Positions 29,685 through 37,774 of a stretch of DNA of 64,000 bases are shown here, one piece after another. This DNA comes from Stygiobacter sp. (lineage in GTDB: Bacteria > Pseudomonadota > Alphaproteobacteria > Rhodospirillales > Magnetospirillaceae), in assembly GCA_006218045.1 (NCBI GenBank), contig VBWB01000021.1:1-64000 (forward strand), given 5' to 3'. Within the stretch, counting starts at the first letter, position 1, and the number at the start of each line of letters is the position of its first letter. Both the position numbers and the translations under genes were made by a program. The notes beneath the pieces were generated by a model. That model saw nothing but the letters and a program-made list of their open reading frames with translations. It searched no databases and was not told the origin of the DNA.

Positions 29685-30266
29685 TTGCGCGATCATTTGC
29701 TGCATATGGCCGAGGCGGACCGCCGCCTGCGCCAGCAACTGGCCCTGTCGGGGGAATTGTTTGCCGGCTATCACCCGGACATGCGCACCTTGCACGAAGC
29801 CAATGCGCGGGAACTGGAACTGGCCGTCGACGACGAGGGCTGGCCCAATCGGCACGAGACCGGCGAAGACGGCGTCGAGGCGGCTTTTCTGATCGCGCTC
29901 CATGCCATTTCGCGCCCGGCCTTTCAACGCCGCTGCCTGACCTTGATGAAATCGGCGGCCAATCGCGGCGATATCCCCGCCCGTCATCCGGCCATGCTGG
30001 AAGACCGCATCCGCGCCTTCGAGGGACGGCCCCAGCTCTACGGCACCCAGCTGGATTGGGACGATGACGGCCACCTGATGCCGCTGCCCATCGAAAACGA
30101 AAACGATGTGGATAGCCGCCGGGCCAAGGTCGGCCTGCCGCCTTTGTCGCAGACGGTGGCGGAAAGCGAGGCCCTGGCCCGCCAACAGGGCCAGCACCCG
30201 CCGGCGGAATGGCTGCATCGCCAGCATGCCATGGCCGCTTTCGCCCACGAGGTCGGCTGGCGGTAG
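29685..30266 (+). CDS. DUF6624-like protein of unknown function
   Basis: A soluble protein of about 193 residues. Conserved-looking blocks are DNA-free and mostly helical: MAEADRRLRQQLALSG, HEANARELELAVDDEGWPN and YGTQLDWDDDGHLMPLPIEN, which resemble DUF6624 proteins. The reading frame extends upstream to 29556 through the preceding terminator, which is unlikely. A TTG at 29685 lies ten bases after a strong GGGGGAGG ribosome site, and I chose it; the next ATG is at 29706. No signal peptide is seen. Function unknown. Confidence 0.65.
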   Translation: MRDHLLHMAEADRRLRQQLALSGELFAGYHPDMRTLHEANARELELAVDDEGWPNRHETGEDGVEAAFLIALHAISRPAFQRRCLTLMKSAANRGDIPARHPAMLEDRIRAFEGRPQLYGTQLDWDDDGHLMPLPIENENDVDSRRAKVGLPPLSQTVAESEALARQQGQHPPAEWLHRQHAMAAFAHEVGWR

Positions 30267-30267
30267 T

Positions 30268-30340
30268 TTGGGCGCGAAGCGCCGCCCGTGGACGGGCCCG
30301 CTCAAACGCCGCGCGGGCTTGGGCGCGAAGCGCCGCCCGT
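30268..30340 (+). repeat. Direct repeat pair and hairpin repeat, copy 2, upstream of gpmI
   Basis: A 22-base unit beginning TTGGGCGCGAAGCGCC occurs twice, at 30268-30289 and 30319-30340, exactly 51 bases apart. Between them lies a hairpin CCCGTGGACGGG and CCGCTC block resembling 4931-4970. The stretch separates the DUF6624-like gene from gpmI. No function is known. Confidence 0.5.
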
Positions 30341-30443
30341 ACCGGCTTATCCGTGGCCCCCAGGGTATAAAGGGTGTAAAATCGGCGCGCCGTCTTATAT
30401 AGACGTCACGGCCATTTCCGCATCTTCAGGAACTCTTTCCGGC

Positions 30444-32007
30444 ATGACCACGCCCCGCATCCCCCGCCCCGTCGTCCTGTGCATCCTGGACGGCTGGGGG
30501 CATCGCGACGAACGCGAAGACAACGCCATCGCCCAGGCCGACACCCCGACCTGGGATCGCTTCCTGAGCCAATACCCACATGCATTGCTGGCCACTTCGG
30601 GCCTGTCGGTGGGCCTGCCCGACGGTCAGATGGGCAATTCGGAAGTGGGCCACATGAATCTGGGCGCCGGTCGGGTGGTGATGCAGGATCTGCCGCGCAT
30701 CGACACCGCCGTCGCCGATGGCTCGCTGGCCGCCAATCCTCACTTGGTCGACGCCATCGCCAAGGTCAAGGCCGCGGGCGGCGCCCTGCATCTGCTGGGA
30801 TTGTTGAGCCCCGGCGGCGTGCATTCGCACCAGGATCATCTGGTCAGCCTGGCGCGTAGCGCCGCCCAGGCCGGCGTGCCGGTGAAGGTCCACGCCTTTC
30901 TTGATGGCCGCGACACCCCGCCCAGCTCGGCCAAGGATTTCATGGCCCGCTTCCTCGCCGATATCGCTGGCCTCGACATCACCGTCGCCACCCTTTCGGG
31001 CCGCTATTACGCCATGGACCGCGACCAGCGCTGGGACCGCGTGCGATTGGCCTTCGACGCCATGATGCTGGGCCACCCGGTGGTGGTCACCCTCGACCCG
31101 CTGGCCGCCATCCAGGCCTCGTACGATGCCGGCAAGACCGACGAATTCATGGTGCCGGTGGCCCTGGCCGGCTATGACGGCATGAAGGACGGCGACGGCC
31201 TGCTGATGGGCAATTTCCGCGCCGACCGGGCGCGGGCTGCATGCGCTGATCGACCCGGCCTTCGACGGCTTTGCCCGCGCCCGTACCGTGCGCATGGCGG
31301 CGCAACTGGGCCTGACCGAGTATTCCAAGGATCTGAGCACCCTGCTCGGCACGCTCTTCCCCGCCGAGTCCCTGTCCAATATCCTGGGCGAGGTGGCATC
31401 CGATGCCGGCCTGACCCAGTTGCGCATCGCCGAAACCGAGAAATACGCCCACGTCACCTTCTTCTTCAACGGCGGACGTGAGCAAGTGTATCCCGGCGAG
31501 GATCGCATCCTGGTGCCCAGCCCCAAGGTCGCCACCTACGATCTGCAACCGGAGATGAGCGCGGCCGAGGTGGCCGACAAGATGGCGGCGGCCATCGAGT
31601 CCGGCAAATACGACCTGATCATCGCCAATTTCGCCAATGGCGACATGGTCGGCCATACCGGCATGCTGGAGGCCGCCATCAAGGCGGCAATCGCCATCGA
31701 TGGTTGCCTGGACAAGCTGGAACGGGCGGTGACCCGGGCCGGCGGCATCATGCTGGTGACCGCCGATCACGGCAATGCCGAGTTGATGCGCGATCCCGAT
31801 ACCCACCAGCCGCACACCGCTCATACCACCGGCCCGGTGGACGTGGTGCTGGTCAACCCGCCCGCAGGCGTGGTTTCCATCGCCGATGGCCGTCTGGCCG
31901 ATGTCGCCCCCACCTTGCTGGCCCTGCTGGGGCTGAAGCAGCCGCCAGAGATGACCGGACGCTCGCTGGTGGACGGCGGCGCGGCAGAAATTCGTGCGGC
32001 GGGCTAG
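30444..32007 (+). pseudogene. gpmI: 2,3-bisphosphoglycerate-independent phosphoglycerate mutase, frameshifted
   Basis: Glycolytic mutase interconverting 3- and 2-phosphoglycerate. The sequence encodes a full-length enzyme (about 520 residues), but in two frames. The first part, from ATG 30444 through GNFRADRAR at about 31235, has the phospho-Ser region MGNSEVGHMNLGAGRVV. The second part resumes with LHALIDPAFDGFARARTVRM from 31237 in the +1-shifted frame and ends with TADHGNAE and the stop at 32007. One base too many, or two missing, at 31233-31237 explains the break. In the first frame translation would stop at 31481. This is either a sequencing error or a true mutation. The stop region overlaps the start of the next gene. 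Confidence 0.85.
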
Positions 32008-33445
32008 ACTTCCCCTGCTTGCCCTGGCCGTCTGGCTGACGGCGGCGCCGGCCTGGTCGCAAGACCGGCCCGATGCCGCCGCCGCGGACCGCCGCCTGCG
32101 CGAGCTCGAGGATCAGATCAAACGCAGTCAGGCCGAACACGCCGAAATCAAACGCAAGGCGCGGGCCATTTCCGACGAATTGGGCCATATCCGCGCCGAC
32201 ATGGTCGCCGCCGCCCGCGCCGCCCAGGACAGCGAGGAATTGCTGTCGGAACTGGAACACCAATTGGAGGATCTGAAGGCGCTGGAGGGCGACCGCGCCA
32301 ACGCGCTGCAACGGCGCTCGTCGCAGATGACCGGGGTGCTGACCGCCTTGGAACGTCTGGCCTGGCGCCCGACCGAGGCCTTGATGGCCCAGCCGCAGAC
32401 CCCGGCCGAGACCGTGCGTTCGGCCATCCTGCTGCGCGCGGCGGTGCCGCAGATCGAACGCTCGGTGCACGATCTGAAGGACGAAATCGACGTCATGAGC
32501 CGGCTGCGCGCCGATATCACCAACCAGCGCCAGCGCATCGGCAATACCGCCCAGCGCCTGGACGGCGAGCACAAGCGGCTGAAGGAATTGTGGGACCGTA
32601 AATCCACCTTGCAATATGCCGCCATCGCCGAGACCGAGGCATCGGAGCAGCGGGTGCGGCAATTGGCCGGCGAGGCCCAGGATCTGCGCGAGCTGATGCA
32701 ACGGCTGGAAGAAGAACGCCAGCGCCGCATTCTTGAAGCCGCCGAAAAGGCCGCCGCCGAGAAAGCCGCCCGCGACGCCGATCTGGCTGCCCGCAAGGCC
32801 GCCCGCGAGGCGGAGATCGCCGCGCAGAAAGCCGCCCGCGACGCCGAAATCGCCGCCAAAAAGGCGGACACCGAGCGCAAGGAACGGGAAATGGCCGAGG
32901 CGCGCAGTGCGCGCGAGGCGGAATTACGGGCCCAGGCCCAGGCGCGCGAGGCGGAAATCGCCGCGCAAAATGCCGCCCGCGCCCTGGAAAACGCCACCCG
33001 CGCGGCGGCCGAGGCCAAGCCCATGGTCAGCGACAAACCCATCGCCAGCGTCCACGGCAAAATGGTGTTTCCGGCCAAGGGCAACGTGGTCGAACGCTTC
33101 GGCCAGCCCAACGAAGTCGGCGTCATCAACAAGGGCATCAGCATCGCCACCCGCAAGGGTGCCCAGATCATCGCCACCCATGACGGTCAGGTGGCCTTCG
33201 CCGGTCCGTTTCGCGGTTATGGCCTGCTCTTGATCATCGATCACGGCGAAGGCTATCATACCTTGCTTGCGGGAATGGCCCGCATCGACGCCAATGTCGG
33301 ACAGAAGCTGACGGCGGGTGAACCCGTGGGTATCATGGGCGAGGACGAGGCCAAACCCGCTTTGTATATCGAGCTGCGCCGCCAGGGGCAGCCTGTTAAT
33401 CCTTTGCCTTGGCTTACCGCACAGAAAAGTAAGGGTCACGGATGA
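31994..33445 (+). CDS. Murein hydrolase activator, EnvC-like (degenerate M23/LytM domain)
   Basis: A 483-residue envelope protein with GTG start at 31994, overlapping the end of gpmI. It has an N-terminal signal (RRARLPLLALAVWLTAAPAWSQ is too long a run to be cytosolic), then two long coiled-coil stretches. The second contains an Ala/Lys/Arg/Glu repeat such as KAAREAEIAAQKAARDAEI. The C-terminal LytM fold spans about 360-480. Metal ligands of active M23 peptidases are replaced: NKGISIA stands where HxxxD is expected, and LYIEL where HxH is expected. It should therefore activate amidases in cell division, as EnvC does, and not cleave itself. ctpA overlaps by 4 bases. Confidence 0.85.
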   Translation: MRRARLPLLALAVWLTAAPAWSQDRPDAAAADRRLRELEDQIKRSQAEHAEIKRKARAISDELGHIRADMVAAARAAQDSEELLSELEHQLEDLKALEGDRANALQRRSSQMTGVLTALERLAWRPTEALMAQPQTPAETVRSAILLRAAVPQIERSVHDLKDEIDVMSRLRADITNQRQRIGNTAQRLDGEHKRLKELWDRKSTLQYAAIAETEASEQRVRQLAGEAQDLRELMQRLEEERQRRILEAAEKAAAEKAARDADLAARKAAREAEIAAQKAARDAEIAAKKADTERKEREMAEARSAREAELRAQAQAREAEIAAQNAARALENATRAAAEAKPMVSDKPIASVHGKMVFPAKGNVVERFGQPNEVGVINKGISIATRKGAQIIATHDGQVAFAGPFRGYGLLLIIDHGEGYHTLLAGMARIDANVGQKLTAGEPVGIMGEDEAKPALYIELRRQGQPVNPLPWLTAQKSKGHG

Positions 33446-34770
33446 TTCGCAAGACCATGATTGCCGCCGGCAGCACCACCTTGTTGCTGGCGTCCACGTT
33501 CCTGACGCCCGCTGTGGCCGCGGAATCCAAGGAAACCTATCGCCTAATGGAATTGTTCGCCACGGTCTTTGAAAAAGTCCGGGCCGAGTATGTCGAGCCG
33601 GTCAAGGACGACGAACTGATCGAGGCGGCGCTCAACGGCATGCTGACCTCGCTCGATCCCCATTCCAGCTATCTGAACGCCAAGAACGCCAAGGACATGG
33701 AAGTCAACACCAAGGGCGAGTTCGGCGGCTTGGGCATCGAGGTCACCATGGAAAACGGCTGGGTCAAGGTGGTGTCGCCCATCGACGACACCCCGGCCTT
33801 CCGTGCCGGCCTGCAACCGGCCGATTTCATCACCCATCTCGACGGCGAGCCGGTCCAGGGCCTGACCCTGTCGGAAGCGGTGGACCGCATGCGCGGCATG
33901 GTCAATACCGACATCAAGCTGACCATCCGCAGGAACGGCACCGCGCCCTTCGACGTCAAGCTGACCCGCGCCGTCATCAAGATCCAGACCGTGCGCTCAC
34001 ACGCCGAAGGCAAGATCGGCTATGTGCGCATCACCCAGTTCTCCGCCACCACCGACACCGATCTGCGCAAGCACGTGGATCAGTTGAAGAAGGACATCGG
34101 CAAGGAACTGGGCGGCTTCGTCATCGATCTGCGCAACAATCCCGGCGGTCTGTTGGATCAGGCCATCGCCGTGTCCGACGATTTCCTGGAAAAGGGCGAG
34201 GTGGTCTCGACCCGGTCGCGCAAGACCGAGGACACCCAGCGTTACAACGCCCGTCCCGGCGACATCAGCGGCGGTCTGCCGTTGGTGGTGCTGGTCAATG
34301 ACGGTTCGGCCTCGGCCTCGGAAATCGTCGCCGGCGCCCTGCAGGACCATCGCCGCGCCCTGGTGCTGGGCACCCGCTCGTTCGGCAAGGGCTCGGTGCA
34401 GACGCTGATGCCCCTGGGCCAGTACGGTTCCATGCGGCTGACCACCGCGCGCTATTACACGCCGTCGGGCCGGTCCATCCAGGCGGTGGGCATCGAACCC
34501 GACATCAAGGTGCTGCAATCTAAGGTTGAACCCATCAATGTCCCCGAGCGGGAACGCCGGTCGGAAGCCAGTTTGCGCAACGCCCTGGCCAATCCCGACG
34601 GCTCGGCCAAGCCCGCCGCCAATCCAGCGGACGAGCACAAGGGCGACGACAAGACCGACAGCGCCGCGCCGCCGGTGATCAAGCTGGGCGACCCGGCCCA
34701 GGATTACCAATTGGCCCGCGCGCTGGACCTGATCCGCGGCTTGTCCCTGTACCGTCCCGTGGTCAACTAA
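33442..34770 (+). CDS. ctpA: C-terminal processing peptidase, S41 family
   Basis: A periplasmic serine protease of 442 residues. It has an N-terminal signal (TTLLLASTFLTPAVAA), a short helical region, a PDZ domain around GGLGIEVTMENGWVKVVSP, and the S41 catalytic core with Ser in VNDGSASASEIVAGALQDH and Lys in GTRSFGKGSVQT. The tail after about residue 380 is disordered and rich in Ala, Asp and Lys. CtpA-type enzymes trim the C-termini of envelope proteins and peptidoglycan hydrolases; the partner here is likely the EnvC-like protein. The ATG overlaps the previous stop (ATGA). Confidence 0.93.
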   Translation: MIRKTMIAAGSTTLLLASTFLTPAVAAESKETYRLMELFATVFEKVRAEYVEPVKDDELIEAALNGMLTSLDPHSSYLNAKNAKDMEVNTKGEFGGLGIEVTMENGWVKVVSPIDDTPAFRAGLQPADFITHLDGEPVQGLTLSEAVDRMRGMVNTDIKLTIRRNGTAPFDVKLTRAVIKIQTVRSHAEGKIGYVRITQFSATTDTDLRKHVDQLKKDIGKELGGFVIDLRNNPGGLLDQAIAVSDDFLEKGEVVSTRSRKTEDTQRYNARPGDISGGLPLVVLVNDGSASASEIVAGALQDHRRALVLGTRSFGKGSVQTLMPLGQYGSMRLTTARYYTPSGRSIQAVGIEPDIKVLQSKVEPINVPERERRSEASLRNALANPDGSAKPAANPADEHKGDDKTDSAAPPVIKLGDPAQDYQLARALDLIRGLSLYRPVVN

Positions 34771-34776
34771 CCCGGC

Positions 34777-36159
34777 ATGGACGCCTTGGACGAAGCGGAC
34801 CTGTTTCTGTCGCGCCCCATCGGCGTCGATGAACCGCCGCCCAAACGGCGGCTGCGGCTTCGTCCGTTCCTGGTCGTCTTGGGCGTCGCCATACTGGGCG
34901 GCGCCCTGGGCACCGGTGCCTATTTCGCCTCCACCTTGGACACCCGCGACGTGATCGGCCTGCTCGACGTCGCCGACCAGCCGCCGCGTCTGGCCATTGA
35001 AATGCCGGGGCGCAAGACCGACAATCCGCTCGAGCCCGCTCCCGCCACCGCCACCGCCCCCATGTTGCGCCCGCCGGGCAGCGCGGCGGTGGACCTGACC
35101 GCACCGCCGGTGCTGCCGCCGGCAGCGGAGACACCACCGCCGGCCAGCCCCGCCGTACCGCCGGCACATGAGGCGCCCAGCCAAAGCATGGTGCCGCCGG
35201 TGGCGCCACCCGTCATCCCGCCGGTTCTGCCCGCCACCCCTGCCGCGCCGCCGCCGATCATCGTCCGCCAGGAAAGCCCCGGCGGGCCGCAGCAGCCCCT
35301 ACCCCGCCCCATCGACAAGCCGCCCGCCTATGCCAACCTGCCGGCCCCCGCCGCCAAGCCCAAGCCCCTGGGCGCGGTGCCGGCGGAGGGTATGACCCGG
35401 CCGTCCGGCTTCGGACCGCTGCCGGTGATCGCCGCCGACGGGCGGCAATCGTGGCAGGTCTATGCCCGTCCGTTCGAGGCCAAGGACAATCATCCGCGCA
35501 TGGCCGTCATCGTCACCGGCCTGGGCATGGACCGCGAGGCCACCGACATGGCCATCGACCGCCTGCCGCCCGAGGTCACCCTGGCCTTTTCCCCCTACGC
35601 CGGCGGTCTGGACAATTGGGTGAAGAAGGCCCGCGATGCCGGCCATGAGGTGCTGCTGACCCTGCCGGTGGAGGAATCGGGCTTTCCCGCCCGCGATCCC
35701 GGCCCCTGGGGGCTGTTGACCTCGGCCCGGCCCGAGGACAATGCCGAGCGCCTGCAAAAGGTGCTGGCGCGGACAGCGGGGTATGTGGGGGTTCTGGCCA
35801 ATGACGGCCCCTTCACCAAATCGCGCCAGCTTGCCCCCATCCTGGCCATGCTGAAGGAACGCGGCCTGCTTTACGTCGGCAACGGCGCCGAGGCCGAGCC
35901 CAAGCCGCCGGTGGCGGTGCTGGGCGGCTGGCTGGACGGCGAGGTTTTCCGCGATGCGGTGGAAAGCCGGCAAAAATCCATGGCTGGACTGGTGCGCGAA
36001 AAGGGTAGCCGCGCCGTCCTGGCCAGCGCCCGCCCGGCCACCTTGGAAAGCATGCTGCCCTGGCTGGGCTCGTTGACCGCCGAGGGGGTGACCCTGGCCC
36101 CGGTCTCGGCCCTGCCCGCAGTCACGGCGCAGCCCCCCCAACCCGGAGGAAAATCGTGA
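34777..36159 (+). CDS. Divergent polysaccharide deacetylase-family protein (YibQ/DUF610-like)
   Basis: A 460-residue inner-membrane protein. The cytosolic N-terminus is followed by one membrane span (about 28-52, LRPFLVVLGVAILGGALGTG) and then a Pro/Ala-rich linker of about 130 residues. The C-terminal domain (about 230-455) is a divergent polysaccharide deacetylase fold with MAVIVTGLGMDREATDMAI and EVLLTLPVEE. The catalytic metal triad of true deacetylases is not clear to me. It sits in the conserved order envC-ctpA-yibQ-rppH. An envelope role is likely; the exact activity is unknown. Its end overlaps the rppH start by 4 bases. Confidence 0.85.
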   Translation: MDALDEADLFLSRPIGVDEPPPKRRLRLRPFLVVLGVAILGGALGTGAYFASTLDTRDVIGLLDVADQPPRLAIEMPGRKTDNPLEPAPATATAPMLRPPGSAAVDLTAPPVLPPAAETPPPASPAVPPAHEAPSQSMVPPVAPPVIPPVLPATPAAPPPIIVRQESPGGPQQPLPRPIDKPPAYANLPAPAAKPKPLGAVPAEGMTRPSGFGPLPVIAADGRQSWQVYARPFEAKDNHPRMAVIVTGLGMDREATDMAIDRLPPEVTLAFSPYAGGLDNWVKKARDAGHEVLLTLPVEESGFPARDPGPWGLLTSARPEDNAERLQKVLARTAGYVGVLANDGPFTKSRQLAPILAMLKERGLLYVGNGAEAEPKPPVAVLGGWLDGEVFRDAVESRQKSMAGLVREKGSRAVLASARPATLESMLPWLGSLTAEGVTLAPVSALPAVTAQPPQPGGKS

Positions 36160-36653
36160 GCAAGCCCCTGCCGCTGTCGCAGCGTCCCTATCGTCCCGGT
36201 GTGGGCATCGTCTTGTTCAACGCCCACGGCCAGGTGTTCACCGCCCGGCGCATCGACACCAAGGACGTGGCCTGGCAATTCCCGCAAGGCGGCATCGACG
36301 ACGGCGAAGACCCGGCCCGTGCCGCCAAGCGCGAAATGCTGGAGGAAATCGGCACCGACAAAGCTGAGTTGATCGCCGAGAGCAGCGGCTGGATTTCCTA
36401 TGACCTGCCGGACGATCTGGCCGACAAGGTGTGGAAGGGCCGGTTTCGCGGGCAGAAGCAAAAATGGTTCGCCTATCAGTTCCTGGGCCAGGACGGCGAC
36501 ATCAACATCGATACCGCCCACCCGGAATTCTCCCAGTGGCAATGGATGGAACTGGCCGAGGTGCCGGCCCTGATCGTCGCCTTCAAACGTCCACTCTATG
36601 AACAGGTGGCCGCCGAATTCGCGCCGCTGGCCATGCGGCTGAAACAGGGCTGA
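36156..36653 (+). CDS. rppH: RNA pyrophosphohydrolase (Nudix)
   Basis: Removes pyrophosphate from the 5' end of mRNA, which starts RNase E-dependent decay; some homologues hydrolyse dinucleoside polyphosphates. The 165-residue protein has RPYRPGVGIVLFNAHG at the N-terminus and an intact Nudix box, GGIDDGEDPARAAKREMLEEIG, spread over residues 46-67 with Glu residues in EMLEEIG. The ATG overlaps the preceding stop, and the GNAT gene follows by 5 bases. Confidence 0.93.
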   Translation: MSKPLPLSQRPYRPGVGIVLFNAHGQVFTARRIDTKDVAWQFPQGGIDDGEDPARAAKREMLEEIGTDKAELIAESSGWISYDLPDDLADKVWKGRFRGQKQKWFAYQFLGQDGDINIDTAHPEFSQWQWMELAEVPALIVAFKRPLYEQVAAEFAPLAMRLKQG

Positions 36654-36658
36654 GCACC

Positions 36659-37516
36659 ATGGTGCTGACCGCCCTTTCCACCGCCGCCATGCGTGCCGAC
36701 GAGGTGCCGGTATTGGAGGATTGGGCGGCGGCGGAAGGGTGGAATCCCGGTCTGGCCGATCTGGCCATCGCCTATGCCGTTGATCCGGCGGCCTTCATCG
36801 CGCTGAGGCGCGGCGATGAACTGATCGGCGGCGGCACCATCTTTTCCCATAATGGTCAATTCGGCTTCATGGGCCTGTTCATCCTCCGCGCCGATCTGCG
36901 CGGCCACGGCCTGGGGACAGAATTGTGGCATCAGCGCCTGACCCTGCTGCGCCAGCGCCTCGCCCCCGGCGCCACCATCGGCATGGATGGCGTCTTCGCC
37001 ATGGTGCCGTTTTATGAAAAGGGCGGTTTCAAACTGGCCCACCGCGATCTGCGCTTCGAGGGCATCGCCCACGGCGTGGCTGACCCGCAAGCCCTGCCTT
37101 ACCCCGAAATCGGCTTCGGCGAAATCGCTGACTATGACCGCCGCTTCTTCCCCGCCCCGCGCCCGGCCTTCCTGCTGCGCTGGCTGGAACAACCCGGCGC
37201 CCAGGTGCTGGGCCTGCGCGATGGGCACGGCCTGAGCGGCTATGGCGTGGCGCGTCCCTGCCGCAGCGGCTTCAAACTGGGGCCGGTCTTCGCCGACAAT
37301 CCCGACGTCGCCGAACGCCTGATCGGCAGCCTGCTGGCCGCCATCCCCGGCGAAAAAGTCGCCTTGGACGTGCCCGAGCCCAATATTGCCGGCCTGGAAC
37401 TGGCGGCGAAATTCGGCCTGAGGGAATCCTTCGGCTGTGCGCGGATGTATCACGGCCCGGCGCCGGCCTTGCCGCTGGACGGCATCTTCGGGGTGACGTC
37501 GTTCGAGTTCGGGTAG
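36659..37516 (+). CDS. GNAT-family N-acetyltransferase, two-domain
   Basis: A 285-residue protein. The first half is a GNAT domain with the acetyl-CoA motif FILRADLRGHGLGTELWHQRL. The second half (from about 165) resembles the extra C-terminal GNAT-like domain found in Acetyltransf_18 proteins, with GLSGYGVARPCRSGFKLGPV. The substrate is not predictable. The ATG at 36659 follows rppH by 5 bases, so it is probably the last gene of that operon. A long palindromic repeat region follows. Confidence 0.83.
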   Translation: MVLTALSTAAMRADEVPVLEDWAAAEGWNPGLADLAIAYAVDPAAFIALRRGDELIGGGTIFSHNGQFGFMGLFILRADLRGHGLGTELWHQRLTLLRQRLAPGATIGMDGVFAMVPFYEKGGFKLAHRDLRFEGIAHGVADPQALPYPEIGFGEIADYDRRFFPAPRPAFLLRWLEQPGAQVLGLRDGHGLSGYGVARPCRSGFKLGPVFADNPDVAERLIGSLLAAIPGEKVALDVPEPNIAGLELAAKFGLRESFGCARMYHGPAPALPLDGIFGVTSFEFG

Positions 37517-37529
37517 GGGGGTTAAGAAA

Positions 37530-37623
37530 AACCACAGAGACACAGAGGCACAGAGAGGCTTGTCGTGGGGTGACGCTGTCGCCCTCTGGCCCGATCTCTC
37601 TGTGCCTCTGTGTCTCTGTGGTT
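37530..37623. repeat. Large palindrome: 28-base perfect inverted repeat of CACAGAG-type sequence
   Basis: Arms 37530-37557 and 37596-37623 are perfect reverse complements, made of AACCACAGAGACACAGAGG plus CACAGAGAG, around a 38-base spacer. Composition differs sharply from the neighbouring genes. It could act as a strong hairpin at the end of the GNAT transcript. It is probably a mobile palindromic repeat. Confidence 0.75.
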
Positions 37624-37631
37624 CTTGAAAC

Positions 37632-37717
37632 CGTCGTTCCCGCGCAGGCGGGAACCCAGGGGGTGCACACCGATTTTTCCGCGACTCCCTGGATACCCGC
37701 CTACGCGGGTATGACGG
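37632..37717. repeat. REP-type element, family R, copy 1
   Basis: Two hairpins, TTCCCGCGCAGGCGGGAA and ACCCGCCTACGCGGGT, arranged as an overall inverted pair between CGTC and GACG ends. A close relative is at 42355-42440, and a right-half copy at 53657-53692. Elements of this kind are widespread in alphaproteobacterial intergenic DNA. Confidence 0.75.
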
Positions 37718-37774
37718 GTATACGTGGGATGGAACACGTTGCGGCCCTGCCCCGACAACATCAGCATCGACGTG

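Noticed and set aside
31230-31240. Programmed frameshifting in gpmI
   Set aside because: No slippery heptamer and no reason for gpmI to be recoded; a mutation or sequencing error is simpler.
37530-37623. CRISPR array
   Set aside because: The repeats form one inverted pair with a single spacer, not regularly spaced direct repeats, and no cas genes are present.
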